DNA from: Obelidium mucronatum
Lineage: Eukaryota; Chytridiomycota; Chytridiomycetes; Chytridiales; Chytriomycetaceae
Reading direction: 5' to 3'
NCBI GenBank assembly: GCA_025765595.1
Contig: JAIVFH010000006.1
Span: 434,001-498,000, forward strand
DNA: 64,000 nt
In this document: positions 1-11,082 of the stretch, piece by piece
Position numbering within the stretch: the stretch's first letter is position 1
How the letters are laid out: every line of letters starts with the position of its first letter
The notes under the pieces: generated by a model
Seen by the model: only the letters and a program-made list of their open reading frames with translations
Database searches by the model: none
Told to the model about the DNA's origin: nothing
Translations under genes and position numbers: made by a program

Positions 1-327
1 CAGGAAAGTCGCTTGGATCTTCCCGAATCTAAAAAGACCAAGCCAGTGGCTGTCCTGCCACCAGCAAACGCGGCCCTTGTTTCTGAATCTTCAGGAGATG
101 ATAAACAAAAAGTTGCATTCATCTATGCAATTCGAGATGGAAATGTGAGAGAAAATATTAAGGCCTTCGTGTCCGAGGCGGGTGGGGTGGTATTGAATGC
201 ATGGGATCCAAATGTTGTAAACTTGGTTGTAGTGGCAGATAAGAACACGAAGGAAGATTTAAGTGATGGGTGTAAGTCTGGCGTTGCCATTTTAACAGTT
301 GAAGAACTTTTGTCAGACTCAAAATAA
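1..327 (+). CDS. 3' end of a gene with a C-terminal BRCT-like domain (partial)
   Basis: The frame is open from base 1 and stops at TAA 325-327, so this is the last ~108 codons of a gene that begins outside the window. After a low-complexity Lys/Pro/Ser linker, roughly residues 38-105 look like a BRCT fold: a beta-rich start (KVAFIYAIRDG), a helix with conserved Gly-Gly (FVSEAGGVV), the strand VVNLVVVADK, and a final helix ILTVEELL. This resembles the terminal BRCT of DNA-repair or replication proteins, which bind phosphopeptides or DNA ends, but the parent protein cannot be named from this fragment. Its stop lies only 16 bp before the ATG of the next gene on the same strand. Confidence 0.55.
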   Translation, partial: QESRLDLPESKKTKPVAVLPPANAALVSESSGDDKQKVAFIYAIRDGNVRENIKAFVSEAGGVVLNAWDPNVVNLVVVADKNTKEDLSDGCKSGVAILTVEELLSDSK

Positions 328-343
328 AAAACTTTTTTCCCTT

Positions 344-1565
344 ATGTTTACCATTGACAGCTTACCATTCCAGCGGCATTTCCGCGTCCCAATACTTTCC
401 CATGCAACCTTTCTTGCACTCTTGCTATCGCTGGCCTCACTGCTGCTTCCTTTTGTATGGGCATACGCAGGACAATGTAAATTCTTCACCTGTCAAAATA
501 ATGGCTCATCAGGCTCTTACCAAAAGCATTCTGGCTGAAAATGAATACCTTCCAGGCGCAGCCAGCAGTTACTTATATGCGAGATTCTCTTATCATCTTG
601 GATGGAGTTGATTCGACAACAGCAATGCCATATTCTTACTTCTATTCAACCAATCCAACATTGAACCAGTTATTTGAAGCCCACGTCAGCGCAGTGCCAA
701 ATATAAAGGTTTTATCTGGGTTACAAACCTTGGGAAGCTGACTGACTGCCAATTGACAGATTTCTGAAGTTGACGAAACTAACGATGGCATTGCGGACTA
801 TCTAAAATTCACAATAAGAATCCCACTACAGCCTTCGGACAGCATTCGACGCGTCAGACTTGCCATGTTTCTTCGTTACGACTTGGAGGTCCGTTCTTAA
901 AACTGATTTTGACACATTCTTCTTTGGATTGAAACCCCCCCCCCCCCCCCCCCCCCCCCTCCGCTTTAGAGTGTTGCGCGTATGACAATGCAATCAGCTG
1001 TTCTGATTGATGAATCGACATCAGTTTCAGCTTCAGCTTTCCATATAAATGCAGATTTACGCGTCGTACAACGTGTCCTTTTGTTTCCGCCAGTGGACAA
1101 CTATGACTACAACTCTGCAATCATGAACTACACTTTTTTAAGTTCTGGAGATAAAACGGACACGTTTAAATGGTCAACCCTGATTGAGCGTTATGAAGAT
1201 CGGGACAGTTTAGTAACCAAACAACAACCCCCACTTCATTGACCATTTTTTTTAACAAGTTCCAAAATTTAGTTCGCACAAAGTTGGATACCGTGAGCCC
1301 ACCAACGTGGGAAGGCCCTCGTGCAATCAATCAGCCATTCTTGATACAAGGCAAAGTCCGGTATCCATCGGACGTTTTTTCGTATCGCCCTGGAACAATG
1401 GAAGTAATGAAGTCGGCTTGGATACAGTATTTGGCTTACTTTGTGCTGTTATATACTGCATGTCGCGTTGTCTTTCGGTGGGCGATTCGGAGTGGTGTTG
1501 TTGGATCACATGTCATTGTAGATGTTTTGCCAAAGCAGGACGGGTTTCGGGGACACATATTTTAA
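344..1565 (+). CDS. TMEM231: TMEM231-family ciliary transition-zone protein, 5 exons
   Basis: Exons are 344-476, 527-708, 760-888, 970-1212 and 1260-1565 (330 aa; animal TMEM231 is about 315). Landmarks match the family along the whole length: an N-terminal QRHFR motif before a first membrane helix (residues ~20-42); SFWLK plus AQPAVTYM where animals have FWLK and EQPTVRF; VDETNDGIADYLKFTIRIPL; MTMQSAVL; and KVRYPSDVFSYRPG directly before the second helix (IQYLAYFVLLYTACRVVF). TMEM231 works in the B9/MKS complex that gates proteins at the base of the cilium, so its presence argues for a flagellated organism. Donors are GTAAAT, GTTTTA, GTCCGT and GTAACC. Two acceptors end in AAG (526 and 1259). 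The third intron carries a 25-base poly-C run. Confidence 0.9.
935..959. repeat. poly-C homopolymer inside TMEM231 intron 3
   Basis: An uninterrupted run of 25 C lies in the intron 889-969, ten bases before the TTTAG acceptor. Its exact length is likely polymorphic or uncertain in the assembly. Confidence 0.95.
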
Positions 1566-1661
1566 AGCAAAATAAATCATGTGTTGGTTGTGGTTGTTTG
1601 TGAATTTGGTTGTGGAAGACTCCCAATTTATTCCAGCAGATGCAAGGCATTCACCGTTCTG

Positions 1662-2109
1662 TTATTCAAACAAATGCACCAATCCCGTAAACAATGTCCA
1701 GAAAAGCATATAACTGAATAGTGAATTGAGAACTTCGGCTGTCAAAACATGAAGCAATCCGTTGTTCATTGGAAAGTATCTATCAGGCTGCATTCCTGTC
1801 TTAATCACGAGAGCCAGGGACATTGCGACTGAAGCAAGGATGAAGAAGATGAATCCAGTTGTGCCCTATCATGATGGGGTTCTGTCAAGGCTTCTCAAAA
1901 TAGTCGCTTGGTGAAAACGAACCGTCAGACCCAAGATACCCGCTGCTGCCCCGCAACTTAACGCGAGTGTAGATCTCGCATATAGAATGATGTGATTGTT
2001 TTTCTGCATGGCTAACGGGTGTGCATTCGAGCTTTGAGTTTGCGGTCTTATATGCACCACCACGACGAACCTGATGGTGAGATTGGATTGTATTGGATAT
2101 CCTGGACAT
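1662..2109 (-). CDS. EMC6: EMC6, ER membrane protein complex subunit 6, 3 exons
   Basis: Exons on the minus strand are 2071-2109, 1923-2003 and 1662-1865 (107 aa; human EMC6 is 110). The middle exon encodes the family signature SCGAAAGILGLT (animals: SGATAGILGLT). The last exon gives the hydrophobic GFIFFILASVAMSLALV, a KTGMQPDRYF loop and the closing helix FSYMLFWTLFTGLVH, matching animal FTYVLFWTFLYGMVH. EMC6 is a core membrane subunit of the insertase that inserts tail-anchored and multipass proteins into the ER. Both introns (67 and 57 nt) start with GTTCGT. The gene is easily missed because its first exon is only 13 codons. An alternative start at the ATG 2007-2009 would lose only the N-terminal leader. 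Confidence 0.88.
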
Positions 2110-2193
2110 CTTCGATCGGTTCGGGGGCCTGCATGTCGCCTTTTTAGGGATACTTTTTGATGTTATTTATTTATTATTTGAATAAAGTCCTCT

Positions 2194-4430
2194 CTATTCG
2201 AGGAAAAGATTAAGAAGACCATTGGCTTTGGCGACGGCAACAACAACATCTTCATCACAAGTTAACTCTCTAATCATCTCCCATTCACGTCCATTGCTGC
2301 CTGGTACTTCCTCTTTCAAGATAATCTTTAGGAACTGAGTCTTTAAACGCATCATATTCAACTTGCGCTCAATTCTAGTGTGAAGTTCTTGCAAAGTTGC
2401 GTCTTTAACTGGCATAGCTGCCACAAGAACGTCATCGCCGATATGTGCACGGATCTTAATGAAAGATGATTGTTGGGGTGCAACACTTGGCCTTCTCTGG
2501 CTGTGAAGAGAAGATGGTGCAGTTGGAACTCTTCGAAGCGCTGGGGCAGAAGAAGTCGGATGCGTTGCAGTCAAATTACTCATGCGATTTGTATTGATGT
2601 ATGGTGTGGGTTGGGAGGTTGGCGAAGACGGGTATTGATAGCTGTTGAAGCCTTGCTGAATCTGCGGCTGCTGCTGTAGGGGTGCAGCCGAATACGATGG
2701 GTGTACCATGGTTCCATTAAAGCCCTGGTAGGAGTAAGCGACTTGAACACCACTGTTTGACTCTCTTCGCATCCCCACGCCATTCCCATTTGCTGATGAC
2801 GGAGAATCAATCTGATTTGGGAAATTGCTAAAAGAACGCATTCGGTGAAACTGGGCTGGGATCTGGGGAACACTTGGAATGTCACTGCGAGAATTGAATC
2901 CTTGGATTGCACCAGGCAGCATCATATCAGCAAATGGGTTCTGGTTGTTTGGGTTTGATAATGATCGTGGCCCCATAAATGGAGAAGTATTGCCGTAGCT
3001 GCTTCCAGCAGACATGTAGTTGTCTTGAAGTGGGGTGATGGGGGCGTAACTGTTTTTTCTTCTTCGTTCGTGTGAGAAAGAGGCACGACGTTTTTCAATT
3101 TCGATTTGTCGTTCCATTCGAGTTTTCCATAGAGTAACTTGTTCGTAGTTGATACATTTCATGGAGAACATGACAGCTTCGGGTTCGCTGGCGTCTTTCC
3201 AGTGTACTTTGATGGAGTAGGATCCAATGGCTTGATCTGAAGTATCTTCCACGCGAATAATCGAGTTGAGCTCGATATTGCCCCGTAAAACAAAGGAATA
3301 GGCTTGATCCGATCTAAACTGATTAATGCTTCCATCACTTCGTTTTCTTGACAGCCCGCGTTTTGTGTCCTTTTTACAGCACACGAAAATGTGTTCAAAT
3401 AGCAACATATGGTAGTCCTTTTCCTGATCGTTTGAAGCAACAGGAAACTCTTCCATCAGGAGTAAGTCTCCCAAGTCTTTGGTTTTCATTTCCTGTAGGA
3501 TACATTTGTTCATCAAAGATACTTGAACAAAACAAAAAAAACCGAACGCACCCTCCAATCATCTAATCTATCCATAAAGTCCTTTTTCAGTCTTTCATTC
3601 TCATCCCTTCGCTGCAATTCATTCAATGTTTCGACAACACTCTTCATGGCATCAGCCGCATCTTGAAGTTCTTCCAGAAATGGATTCCCTTCTCCTGTCA
3701 GTTTAACCAACTCCTTCAAAAGCAGCGGATACTTCATCAATCTTTGTAACGGTTTAATGAGGAATGATTGCAGCTGTTGCGGCGGGATGATACTGTCGAA
3801 AACCTTTTTTTTTTGTTTAAACAAACTGAGAAATCCAACTATTCCGTGTTGGCAACGAACCAGAAGTTCCTCTCCTTGAATCAACACGATTTTGATGGCA
3901 TTTTGATAGTTTCGACAGAATGGAAAGTAAACGCTGAAGCCTTTCTCCTGTTTCAACGAAAATTTTTTTTTGTTTGTGGTGTCAAAAGCGCGTGCACTTG
4001 TTACAAGGTATAGATCGCCAGGTACGGCACACACACACAGCGGATTCCATATGCCGACAACGGATACATGCAAATGCAGAGAACCGTTTTATTCCCTCAC
4101 TGCAATCGGTCGGGCAGGACTAGGGGACTTCCCAAGAACATGATAGGGGGACACTTGTTTCGAACTCACATTTCGAAGAAACACGTCCCCAACCCGTTGA
4201 TCGTTTGGCCCCAGTATCAGAGTTTCTTCCATTTCCTTCAGGAACTTTTTCGAAAAGTCTAGCAGCTGGGGCAGGTTTGCAAACAAGGTGGGTGCCAGAT
4301 CACGACTGAATCCCGGCCCCGCAATCAATTCATTTTGGTAAACTGACAGATGCTCCAATGCAGATACGTGAGTTCTTTCTGTATCAAGTAGTTCTTGTAA
4401 GAGAGGGATCCTCTTGTCTGTTCCTGGCAT
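2194..4430 (-). CDS. Cdc24-like RhoGEF lacking the N-terminal CH domain (DH-PH-PB1), 4 exons
   Basis: Exons on the minus strand are 4170-4430, 3861-3947, 3552-3803 and 2194-3492 (632 aa). Residues ~1-195 are a Dbl-homology (RhoGEF) domain, with LLDTERTHVSALEHL at its start and LIKPLQRLMKYPLLLKEL as the conserved helix. A PH domain follows (~210-330; PVASNDQEKDYHMLLFEH, VTLWKTRMERQ), then a Ser/Gln/Asn/Pro-rich linker and a C-terminal PB1 domain (~540-632). Such proteins activate Cdc42/Rac GTPases, and the PB1 normally docks a Bem1-type scaffold. The ATG lies 57 bp from the stop of a longer tandem paralogue that also has the CH-like domain, so this looks like a duplicate that lost or never copied its N-terminus. 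Intron 3804-3860 is 57 nt and in frame, so a naive reading would retain it as 19 residues. Confidence 0.85.
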
Positions 4431-4487
4431 TTTTGAACTTGTTTTTTCGGTTGTTCAAATTTTTATATAATGGGAGTTTATTTTTTT

Positions 4488-7400
4488 TTATGAAAGGAAC
4501 AAATTCAACAACCCAGATGTCGTACCAAAGGCCTTCGCAACGTCGTCATCAGACTCGAGAGTGCCAACAACTCTCCACTCTTTTCCTCCAACCGCACCCT
4601 CTACCGCAACTTCCTCTTTCACCACTAGATTAATTGGATTTGAGAGCATCGGTTTCTGTGGCATCATGGTGGCCTTTCGTTCTACACGGTTTCGTAGCTC
4701 TTGTAATGTGGCGCCCCGAATCGGCATAGCGATAATTAGAATATCGCCGTCATAATGAGCACGGATTTTGATGAAAGATGAAGAAGTAGCAGATGTTGTC
4801 AGTGTCGTTGTATTCCCATAAGCTGGTGCCGTTGGAGTCCTTCGCATCGCAAATGGACCACTCGTTCCAGTTCCCCCACCTAACTCGTTCGGCGAAAGTT
4901 GGGTTCTTCCTGCTGGCCGTCTTTGCAGTTGTTCCTGTAAACCACTGGTTGGAGTCTGTTGTTGCGAAGGAGGAAACTGGAAACTCTGAGCCAACGCAAC
5001 CGAATTGGGAGAATTGCGATCTCCTGGGAATCCCGGCTTTCGAGTAACCGGCTGAGGAGAGTATCGAACATTCTGAGTCAGCTGCTGAGGCTGCCCTTCA
5101 CTGTATGTCTTGCGCATTCCTGTCGATCCACCTGCAGCCCCTTCGAATAATACTCGGTCTGTTGATGGACGCCTGGCGTCAATCGCACCCATCATCATAC
5201 CATTTGCAACAGATTGTTTTCGACCATACATTTGCATTCCGGCAAGCTGTTGACGCGCCACTTCCGATGAGTCATCTCCATCATTGGCATCCACCTTGTC
5301 GTCGTCGTCTTCATCGTCACTAAACCCGGCAATCGGAAGGCCCGACGCCGCAAGAGCAGCTAATGCGCTCAATGCTTCCCGTGATTTTGAAGGGCCAGTC
5401 GCTCCTTGACCAGGGACTGAATCGCTCCGTTTAATTGACGCTTGACGCGGAGAAATTGGAGCAGTAATTGAGTCCATTCGGGAAGGCGGCATTGGTCGTC
5501 CATCGGGTCCCAAAATGTAGTTCGTTGATGGTGAAAGGGGGGCTTGACTTGGGTATCCAAAGGACTGGGACTGACTTGGATTGGGGCGTCGCTGATCTTG
5601 CGATGTTCGGTGGGTTCCTTGACCACTCGGGGGTCTGTTTGGCATCATCCCGCCATTGTCCATGTAATAAGCGGGCTGCTGATCATATGAATTTTGACGT
5701 GGTGCACCAAATTGCTGCGACTGGTATGCGATAGGAGACATTGGAGACATCATTCCTTGCTGTCCATAGTTGTACATGTAGGAACCGACAGCTGGGTTAG
5801 ATGGAGATCGTAACATTTGTGGCACACCGTTGACAAGGGTGTTGCCGCTGTATGTGGAACCACTGATACTACCACCATATGCTTGATCAAAGGCAACACT
5901 CGCACCATCACTCATCCGAGTAGGCATCATTGGATTATACCCAGCTCTTGGAGCACTATTCTTACGACGATTATAGAGCGCAACTTGCCTCTCCAAGCGG
6001 CCAGTCCACAAAGTCACTTGCTCCTCGTTCCTACATTTTAAAGAGAAACAGACGGTATCTGGTTCGCTTGCTTCCTTCCAATAGACTCTAATACTGAATG
6101 CTCCAATACTCGGCTCCGAAGAATCTTCCACCCGAACAATCGAGCTGATGTAAATGTTTCCTCGCAAAATGTAACTGTAGCTCGTTCCAGTCTCCTTCCC
6201 CGCATCACTCCGTTTTCGATTGCTTGAACGCTTGTTTTGCTTCAAATCTTTCTTGCAGCACAATAGAATGCGTTCAAACAGAAAGAGATAATATTCCCGC
6301 TCCTGGTCATTGGATGCAATCCAAAAACGTTCCATCAAGAGTAATTCACCAAAGTCTCTAATTTGAAGACCCTGATAACGTTGAATCAGCGCTAGATGGA
6401 GAAGCATTCCACTTTACCTTCCAATCTTCCATTCGTTCGGATAAATCGTGCTTGTTCCTTTCATTTTCGTCCTTTCTCTGGATTTCATTCAATTTCTCAG
6501 TGACTCTCTTGATGGATTCAAGCCCTTCCTTCAGCTCCTCCATATACGGGTATGTTTGATCCGTTAACTTAATAAGCTCTTTCAACAAAAGAGGGTACTT
6601 CATTAAACGTTGTAATGGCTTGATCAAGTATGATTGGATTTGGTGGTGCTGAATGAGGTGGCCCAATTGTTTTAGTTCTTCTTGTTGCGAAAGTGCAAAC
6701 ATTTGGGCAGTTTGGTAGTTGCAGCAAAACGGAAAATAAACTTCGAACGACTCTTCCTGTGGAAATAGTTTTTTTGCTTAAAAAAGGATACAAAAGGGTA
6801 TTTGGTATTAAATAATACGTACATTGACAATGAACAATTGTCCAATACGTTGTTCAATTAAACCAAGATTCAGGGTAGATTCCATTCCAACCATAAATCT
6901 ACGTTGAAAATCCAATAACTCGTTCAAGTTCGAAAAGAGAGCATTCATCATGTCCTTTGAAAAAACACGAGTGGCGGCCAGCTCGTTTTGATAACGCTGC
7001 AATTCTTCCAGAGAGAAAATGTACGCACGCTCTGTCTCGACAAGTTCTTTAATGAGACGGGATCTGTTGTCGAGAGGGTTTGCAAAGTCTTTTGAGACTT
7101 CCGTGGAGAAAGGCAGTTGCTTTGGGGCTGGCATGTTATTCGCCAGCTTGATTTTCTCGATCAGATCTTCGACGAGCACAAGAAACTTCATGAAGCCCGT
7201 GGTGTCGTCCTTGTACAGCTCCGAGACGCCGCCGAGCTCCTGGGCGGCGGGCAGGTTGGCGTCGGTGCGGCAGGCGGTGATGAACTTGTACAGGTTGTCC
7301 TTGCACGGCTTCGTGGGGAAGAAGGGCGGACGGATGCCGGACACGTCGTCGGGATTGAGGAAGGCGCCGGTGGTTGTGGCGGCCAGCTCGTTGAAGACGA

Positions 7401-7695
7401 CGCACAGCGGGGCGCCCAGCTTGAAGCAGTTCCACAGCACGTCGACGGGCGCGGTGATCTGCGCGTCGTTGGACACGTACGCGTCGAGGCCGTCGGGAAA
7501 CAGGTAGAACTCAAACAGCGGAAACGAGTACAGCGTCGCAATAAGGTCCAGGCAGCGCTGGAACAGCGGCTTGACTGACACGCCGCCGCCCGCGCTCTGC
7601 CGGCGGCCGCCCGCGCCGGCGGCGGCGGCGGCGGCTGCGCCCTGCACGGGCGGCGGCGGCGCTGCGCCGTTGGTCAGCATTATCGAAGGCATCAT
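4488..7695 (-). CDS. CDC24: Cdc24-family Rho guanine-nucleotide exchange factor (CH-DH-PH-PB1), 3 exons
   Basis: Exons on the minus strand are 6823-7695, 6418-6756 and 4488-6371 (1,031 aa). Domain order is that of fungal Cdc24. An Ala/Gly-rich leader is followed by the Cdc24 calponin-homology-like domain (~40-190; KPLFQRCLDLIATLYSFP, VDVLWNCFKLGAPLC), the DH domain (~215-400; ELVETERAYIFSLEELQRYQ, SYLIKPLQRLMKYPLLLKEL), a PH domain (~410-530), a long low-complexity linker with an acidic patch (DDEDDDDKVDANDGDD), and a C-terminal PB1 (~935-1031). It activates Cdc42 at sites of polarised growth. Introns are 66 and 46 nt. Exon 1 is markedly GC-rich (CGG/GCC codons) compared with the rest. Its ATG lies 52 bp from the ATG of the divergent RRM gene. 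Confidence 0.9.
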
Positions 7696-7747
7696 TTTGG
7701 TGGTGGTTTCGAATAAGGGAAAAAAGGAGTCTAAACACCTGCGACAA
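7696..7747. promoter_or_regulatory. 52-bp bidirectional interval between divergent start codons
   Basis: Only 52 bases separate the CDC24-like ATG (7695, minus) from the ATG of the two-RRM gene (7748, plus). Both 5' leaders and core promoters must overlap here or extend into each other's coding sequence. No TATA box is evident. Confidence 0.55.
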
Positions 7748-9822
7748 ATGACTTTCCAGGACTTTGGCCGTCGGCCGCACTACAACGACCTGCCTAATGA
7801 AAAGTTAGTGCTGACCCTGCTGGCGTGACGAAGTTGGACAGCATTATTGACCGCTTATTTGTCCCACCCTTCCGCCCTCAACACTCTCATTTCTTCACTC
7901 CATTTGTGCCCATTTAGCAAATTGTTTATTGGAGCGTTGAGTTCTCAAACTGATGGAGGTTAGCTTAGCGTTATGGAATATTGAGCCAATTGCTTTGCCC
8001 ACACATGCAAACCCCCCTTACTCTTACCATCTCTCTCTCTCGTTTATGGCCATATATGTCTCTCTCTTTCTCTCTCTCTCTATATATCTCTCTCTATCGT
8101 AGATCGATATTTTATTAGAAGCTAGTTGTAATCGATGATTTTGCGAAGAAGAGTGTAGCGTACTATTTCAGGTTTTTTGGTTGCATATTTATAGCGTCAG
8201 CCTGAACATTGGATTTTATCGAAAATCGATAGCATTCTTCTTTGCTTGTTTTCTGAATTTGTAACTCAACCTGATTCTTTTCTCCAGCTTCACTCGGGGA
8301 ATACTTTAGTCGCTTTGGTGTAGTGGATGATGCTGTGGTTATGAGAGAAGCTGATAATTCTCAATCTCGCTGTTTTGGATTTGTGGTGTTTCGAGCAAAT
8401 GAAATTCTTGAACATGTGTTGACTATGCCTCACGTGATAGACGGAAAGCCGGTATATACCTTCAAATTCTTTTTAAATGTTTTGGTGGCGTAATCCTATT
8501 CTTTTTTCGGTTAAGGTTGATGTGAAACGGGCTCTTCCCAAATCCTCCCCTCACGGTGAAGCTGTTGGAACAACATCAAAGCTTTTTATTGGAGGTATTC
8601 CTGGAGGTGTCAGCGACGCGGATATAAAAGCAATTTTCCTTCCATTTGGACCTGTTGTTGATGCTTATCAGATGTTGGATCAGCACACAAAAGCGAGTCG
8701 TGGATTTGGCTTTGTTCAATTTGAGAATGAATCTTCTGTGGACGCCGTGTTGGAACAGCAATCGCGAGGACGGAGTCTCACTTTGAATGGAAGAAAGGTG
8801 AGGTTGTTGTGCAGATGGATGAGTTTTGCTCATTTCCTGTACAGATTGACTTGAAACGGGCCACCCCCAAGTTGAAAGCCGTGAATCCGATGCTGGAGGA
8901 GCGTTTTCGTGCACATCGTCTATCCAACCCCTACGAAATCCCACCACCACCGCCGCCTGGAACTTTGAGGCCCCAACGGGATGGAAGGGATTCGGCGGGA
9001 AACATCACTGGGGACTCATATCTTGATACCAGTAGAAACCGAAATGGTTCTCAACGTCGTCGTTTTGATTTGCGGACTGGAAATCGCGACATATCCCCAC
9101 CTTCAACAAGTTCCCACCGCCATACTTCTCATTCAACTTCAATGGTTGCCCCTTCAGCGCCTCCAATACCGCCGGCTGGAATGGTGATGGTCCCCGCCGA
9201 TGTTGCTGCAAGTGTTGGATATTATGCCCCCGGTGTTCCTCCAGCTGCTTATCAAGGTGGATATGCTCCTCCTCCGCGACCCGCTTATACGGCATATAGT
9301 AGTGCAGTAGCCCCAGAATCTTTCACACATGCCTATCCAACAAATCCTTACACCGACTCATACCCCACTCAAGCCCCTCCACCACCAGCTCATGTGGGAT
9401 ATAGTTCAGCAGCCCCAAAACCACCTGTAGCTCGGGCAGCGTATGGTGGTCCTACCGGTTCTATTCGGTTGGCTGCTTACGGTGAGGCGCGACCTCCGTA
9501 TGGGACACCCTCTACGCCGTATCATGCAAATGCATCATTTCAGCCGCCAGTGTATGCACAACCTGCAGCGTATGGTGAGGCTGCAATTTACGGACAGCCC
9601 GCAATGTATGCACAACCTGCAGTGTACACTCACACCCAGACTGCGGGGTACGCGCACCCTACTCAGCTTGGTCCATATGAGCCTGTACCGACTGGCGGCT
9701 ATCCTCAAACCATGCAACACCGACGGAATTCCTCTAACACTACAAAACGGCATTTATCTGGTGCATCTCTACCTCCAAAGCCACAAAAGCCGCAACCAAA
9801 ACGACATCACCCATACAAGTGA
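7748..9822 (+). CDS. hnRNP/Musashi-like protein with two RRM domains and a Tyr/Pro/Ala-rich tail, 5 exons
   Basis: Exons are 7748-7803, 7918-7958, 8288-8451, 8516-8797 and 8845-9822 (506 aa). RRM1 is split over three exons: RNP2 is KLFIGALS in a 41-nt exon and RNP1 is SRCFGFVVF. RRM2 has KLFIGGIP and SRGFGFVQF. Each RRM ends in a DVKRA/DLKRA linker, the hallmark of the tandem-RRM hnRNP A/B, Hrp1 and Musashi group, which bind single-stranded RNA in splicing, 3'-end formation or translational control. Residues ~190-490 are low complexity, rich in Tyr, Pro, Ala and Gln with YGxP/YAQP-like repeats. That is typical of prion-like, condensate-forming tails. The final stretch is basic (PKPQKPQPKRHH), a possible nuclear-localisation signal. 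Confidence 0.85.
8032..8096. repeat. CT/TA microsatellite in an intron
   Basis: TCTCTC and TATATA runs lie inside the 329-nt intron 7959-8287 of the RRM gene. This is the longest intron in that gene. I see no other feature in it. Confidence 0.8.
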
Positions 9823-9892
9823 TTTGTATAAAGTTTCCCTTTTTCATATCACAATTTTTCTTTATAACTTTTTAACCAATCAGGGGAAAAAG

Positions 9893-11082
9893 ATGGGCGA
9901 AGAATCCAGCAGCAACGAACGCGTTTCTTCATCGCCACCACCATCGCCATCGCCATCATCTTCGCCACTGAACCTGCTGATAGACTCAGCGGCGTACTTT
10001 ATCGTTGCGTCGAGTACGTGCAATCGGTTCCGTTTATCGATTCTGACCGGGTTAACAAACATACAAACAAACAAACACGAAACAGCAATCGCCTACGTGC
10101 TCTTCAGCGGCGCGGCGAGCTTCGGCGGCGGTGGCGTGCGGGCGCCGGCAGCAGCCGTGGTTGCGCCTCCGCCGCCGCTGGCGGCGCACAGCCCGGTGGC
10201 CGGCGGCGTGTTTGCTTCCGGGCGCAGCAGCGCGGGCGGCGGTGCGTGGGCGTGGCTGAGCCGCAAGAAGTCGCGCGCGCCAGGTTGGTGCTGCGCCACC
10301 CACCGTCTCTTGTTTCTGACTTTTTGTTTTTTTTTGGCGATGTCGAAGGAAAAGCGAAACCTGCGATGCACCCAGAACCAGTGGCAAAACAGATTGTCGA
10401 GGAACGCGTCAAACAAAATGATCCACCAGCACTTCCACAGAAACAACAGCAGCAGCAGCAACAGCAGCAACAACAACAACAACTTCAAAGCGATATCCCA
10501 AAACACAATCACCAAGAACAAAAGCTACTCTCGGAGGCTACTCCCCCAAATTCCAAAACGCCAGTGGTCGAAGAATCAATTGAAGAACCCAAGAAACTGG
10601 ATCCGCAACGACCGGGATCCGTTTGGATTCAGACCGATGAAAGCCTTATTGAGCTTATTCGACGCGTTGTAGAGGTGGAAGCAATGGTTGTCCACTTGGC
10701 AGAACACGTTATTCACGGAAGTGAAGCGTCAAGTAAACCACCACCACAACCAATTCATTCGATTCAGCCAGAAAAAGTTGAAGATGCCAGAGACAAGAAT
10801 GAAAACGTGTCAGACGCGGATTTAGCAGAAGCCTGCAATCATTTGGCGCAATTGAAACAAGCTGTTTTGTCTGGAAAGTCAAAAACGGCTCAATTGGTTC
10901 TTAACATTATTCAACAGAATGGCGGCTGCAAAGGTGATGACATTGGTGTAGCTGTTGAGGGGGTACAGAGACTTTCTCAAGAAAAAGACCAAGAAAAGCC
11001 AGTACAAGATCTGATGCAATCATTTGTGGGCTATGCGAAGAGTATTCAAAATTCTTTGGAAGCTGTTTTAGTGCAGCAATAA
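9893..11082 (+). CDS. Unrecognised membrane-anchored protein with a polyQ tract, 3 exons
   Basis: Exons are 9893-10013, 10086-10283 and 10349-11082 (350 aa). I do not recognise the family. An N-terminal Ser/Pro-rich segment precedes one hydrophobic stretch (about residues 27-50, LLIDSAAYFIVAS then YVLFSG) that is split by the first intron. A Gly/Ala/Pro-rich region ending in basic residues follows (SRKKSRAP), then a polyglutamine run near residue 140. The rest is hydrophilic and probably helical, with VWIQTDESLIELIRRVVEVE and a later helix-forming segment. A single N-terminal anchor with a helical tail recalls peroxisomal or mitochondrial tethers, but no named motif supports that. Exon 2 is very GC-rich. 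The second intron uses donor GTTGGT, so that junction is less certain. Confidence 0.6.

Noticed and set aside
7019..7578. Long plus-strand open frames opposite CDC24 exon 1
   Set aside because: They mirror the GC-rich coding strand that clearly encodes the CH and DH domains; no motifs and no splice context.
10052..10521. Minus-strand frames with Leu-rich and Arg-rich runs
   Set aside because: The Leu run is the antisense of the polyQ tract and the rest mirrors the GC-rich exon of the anchored protein.
9443..10672. 409-codon plus-strand frame spanning two genes
   Set aside because: It crosses the stop of the RRM gene and an intergenic gap in a different frame; no motif.
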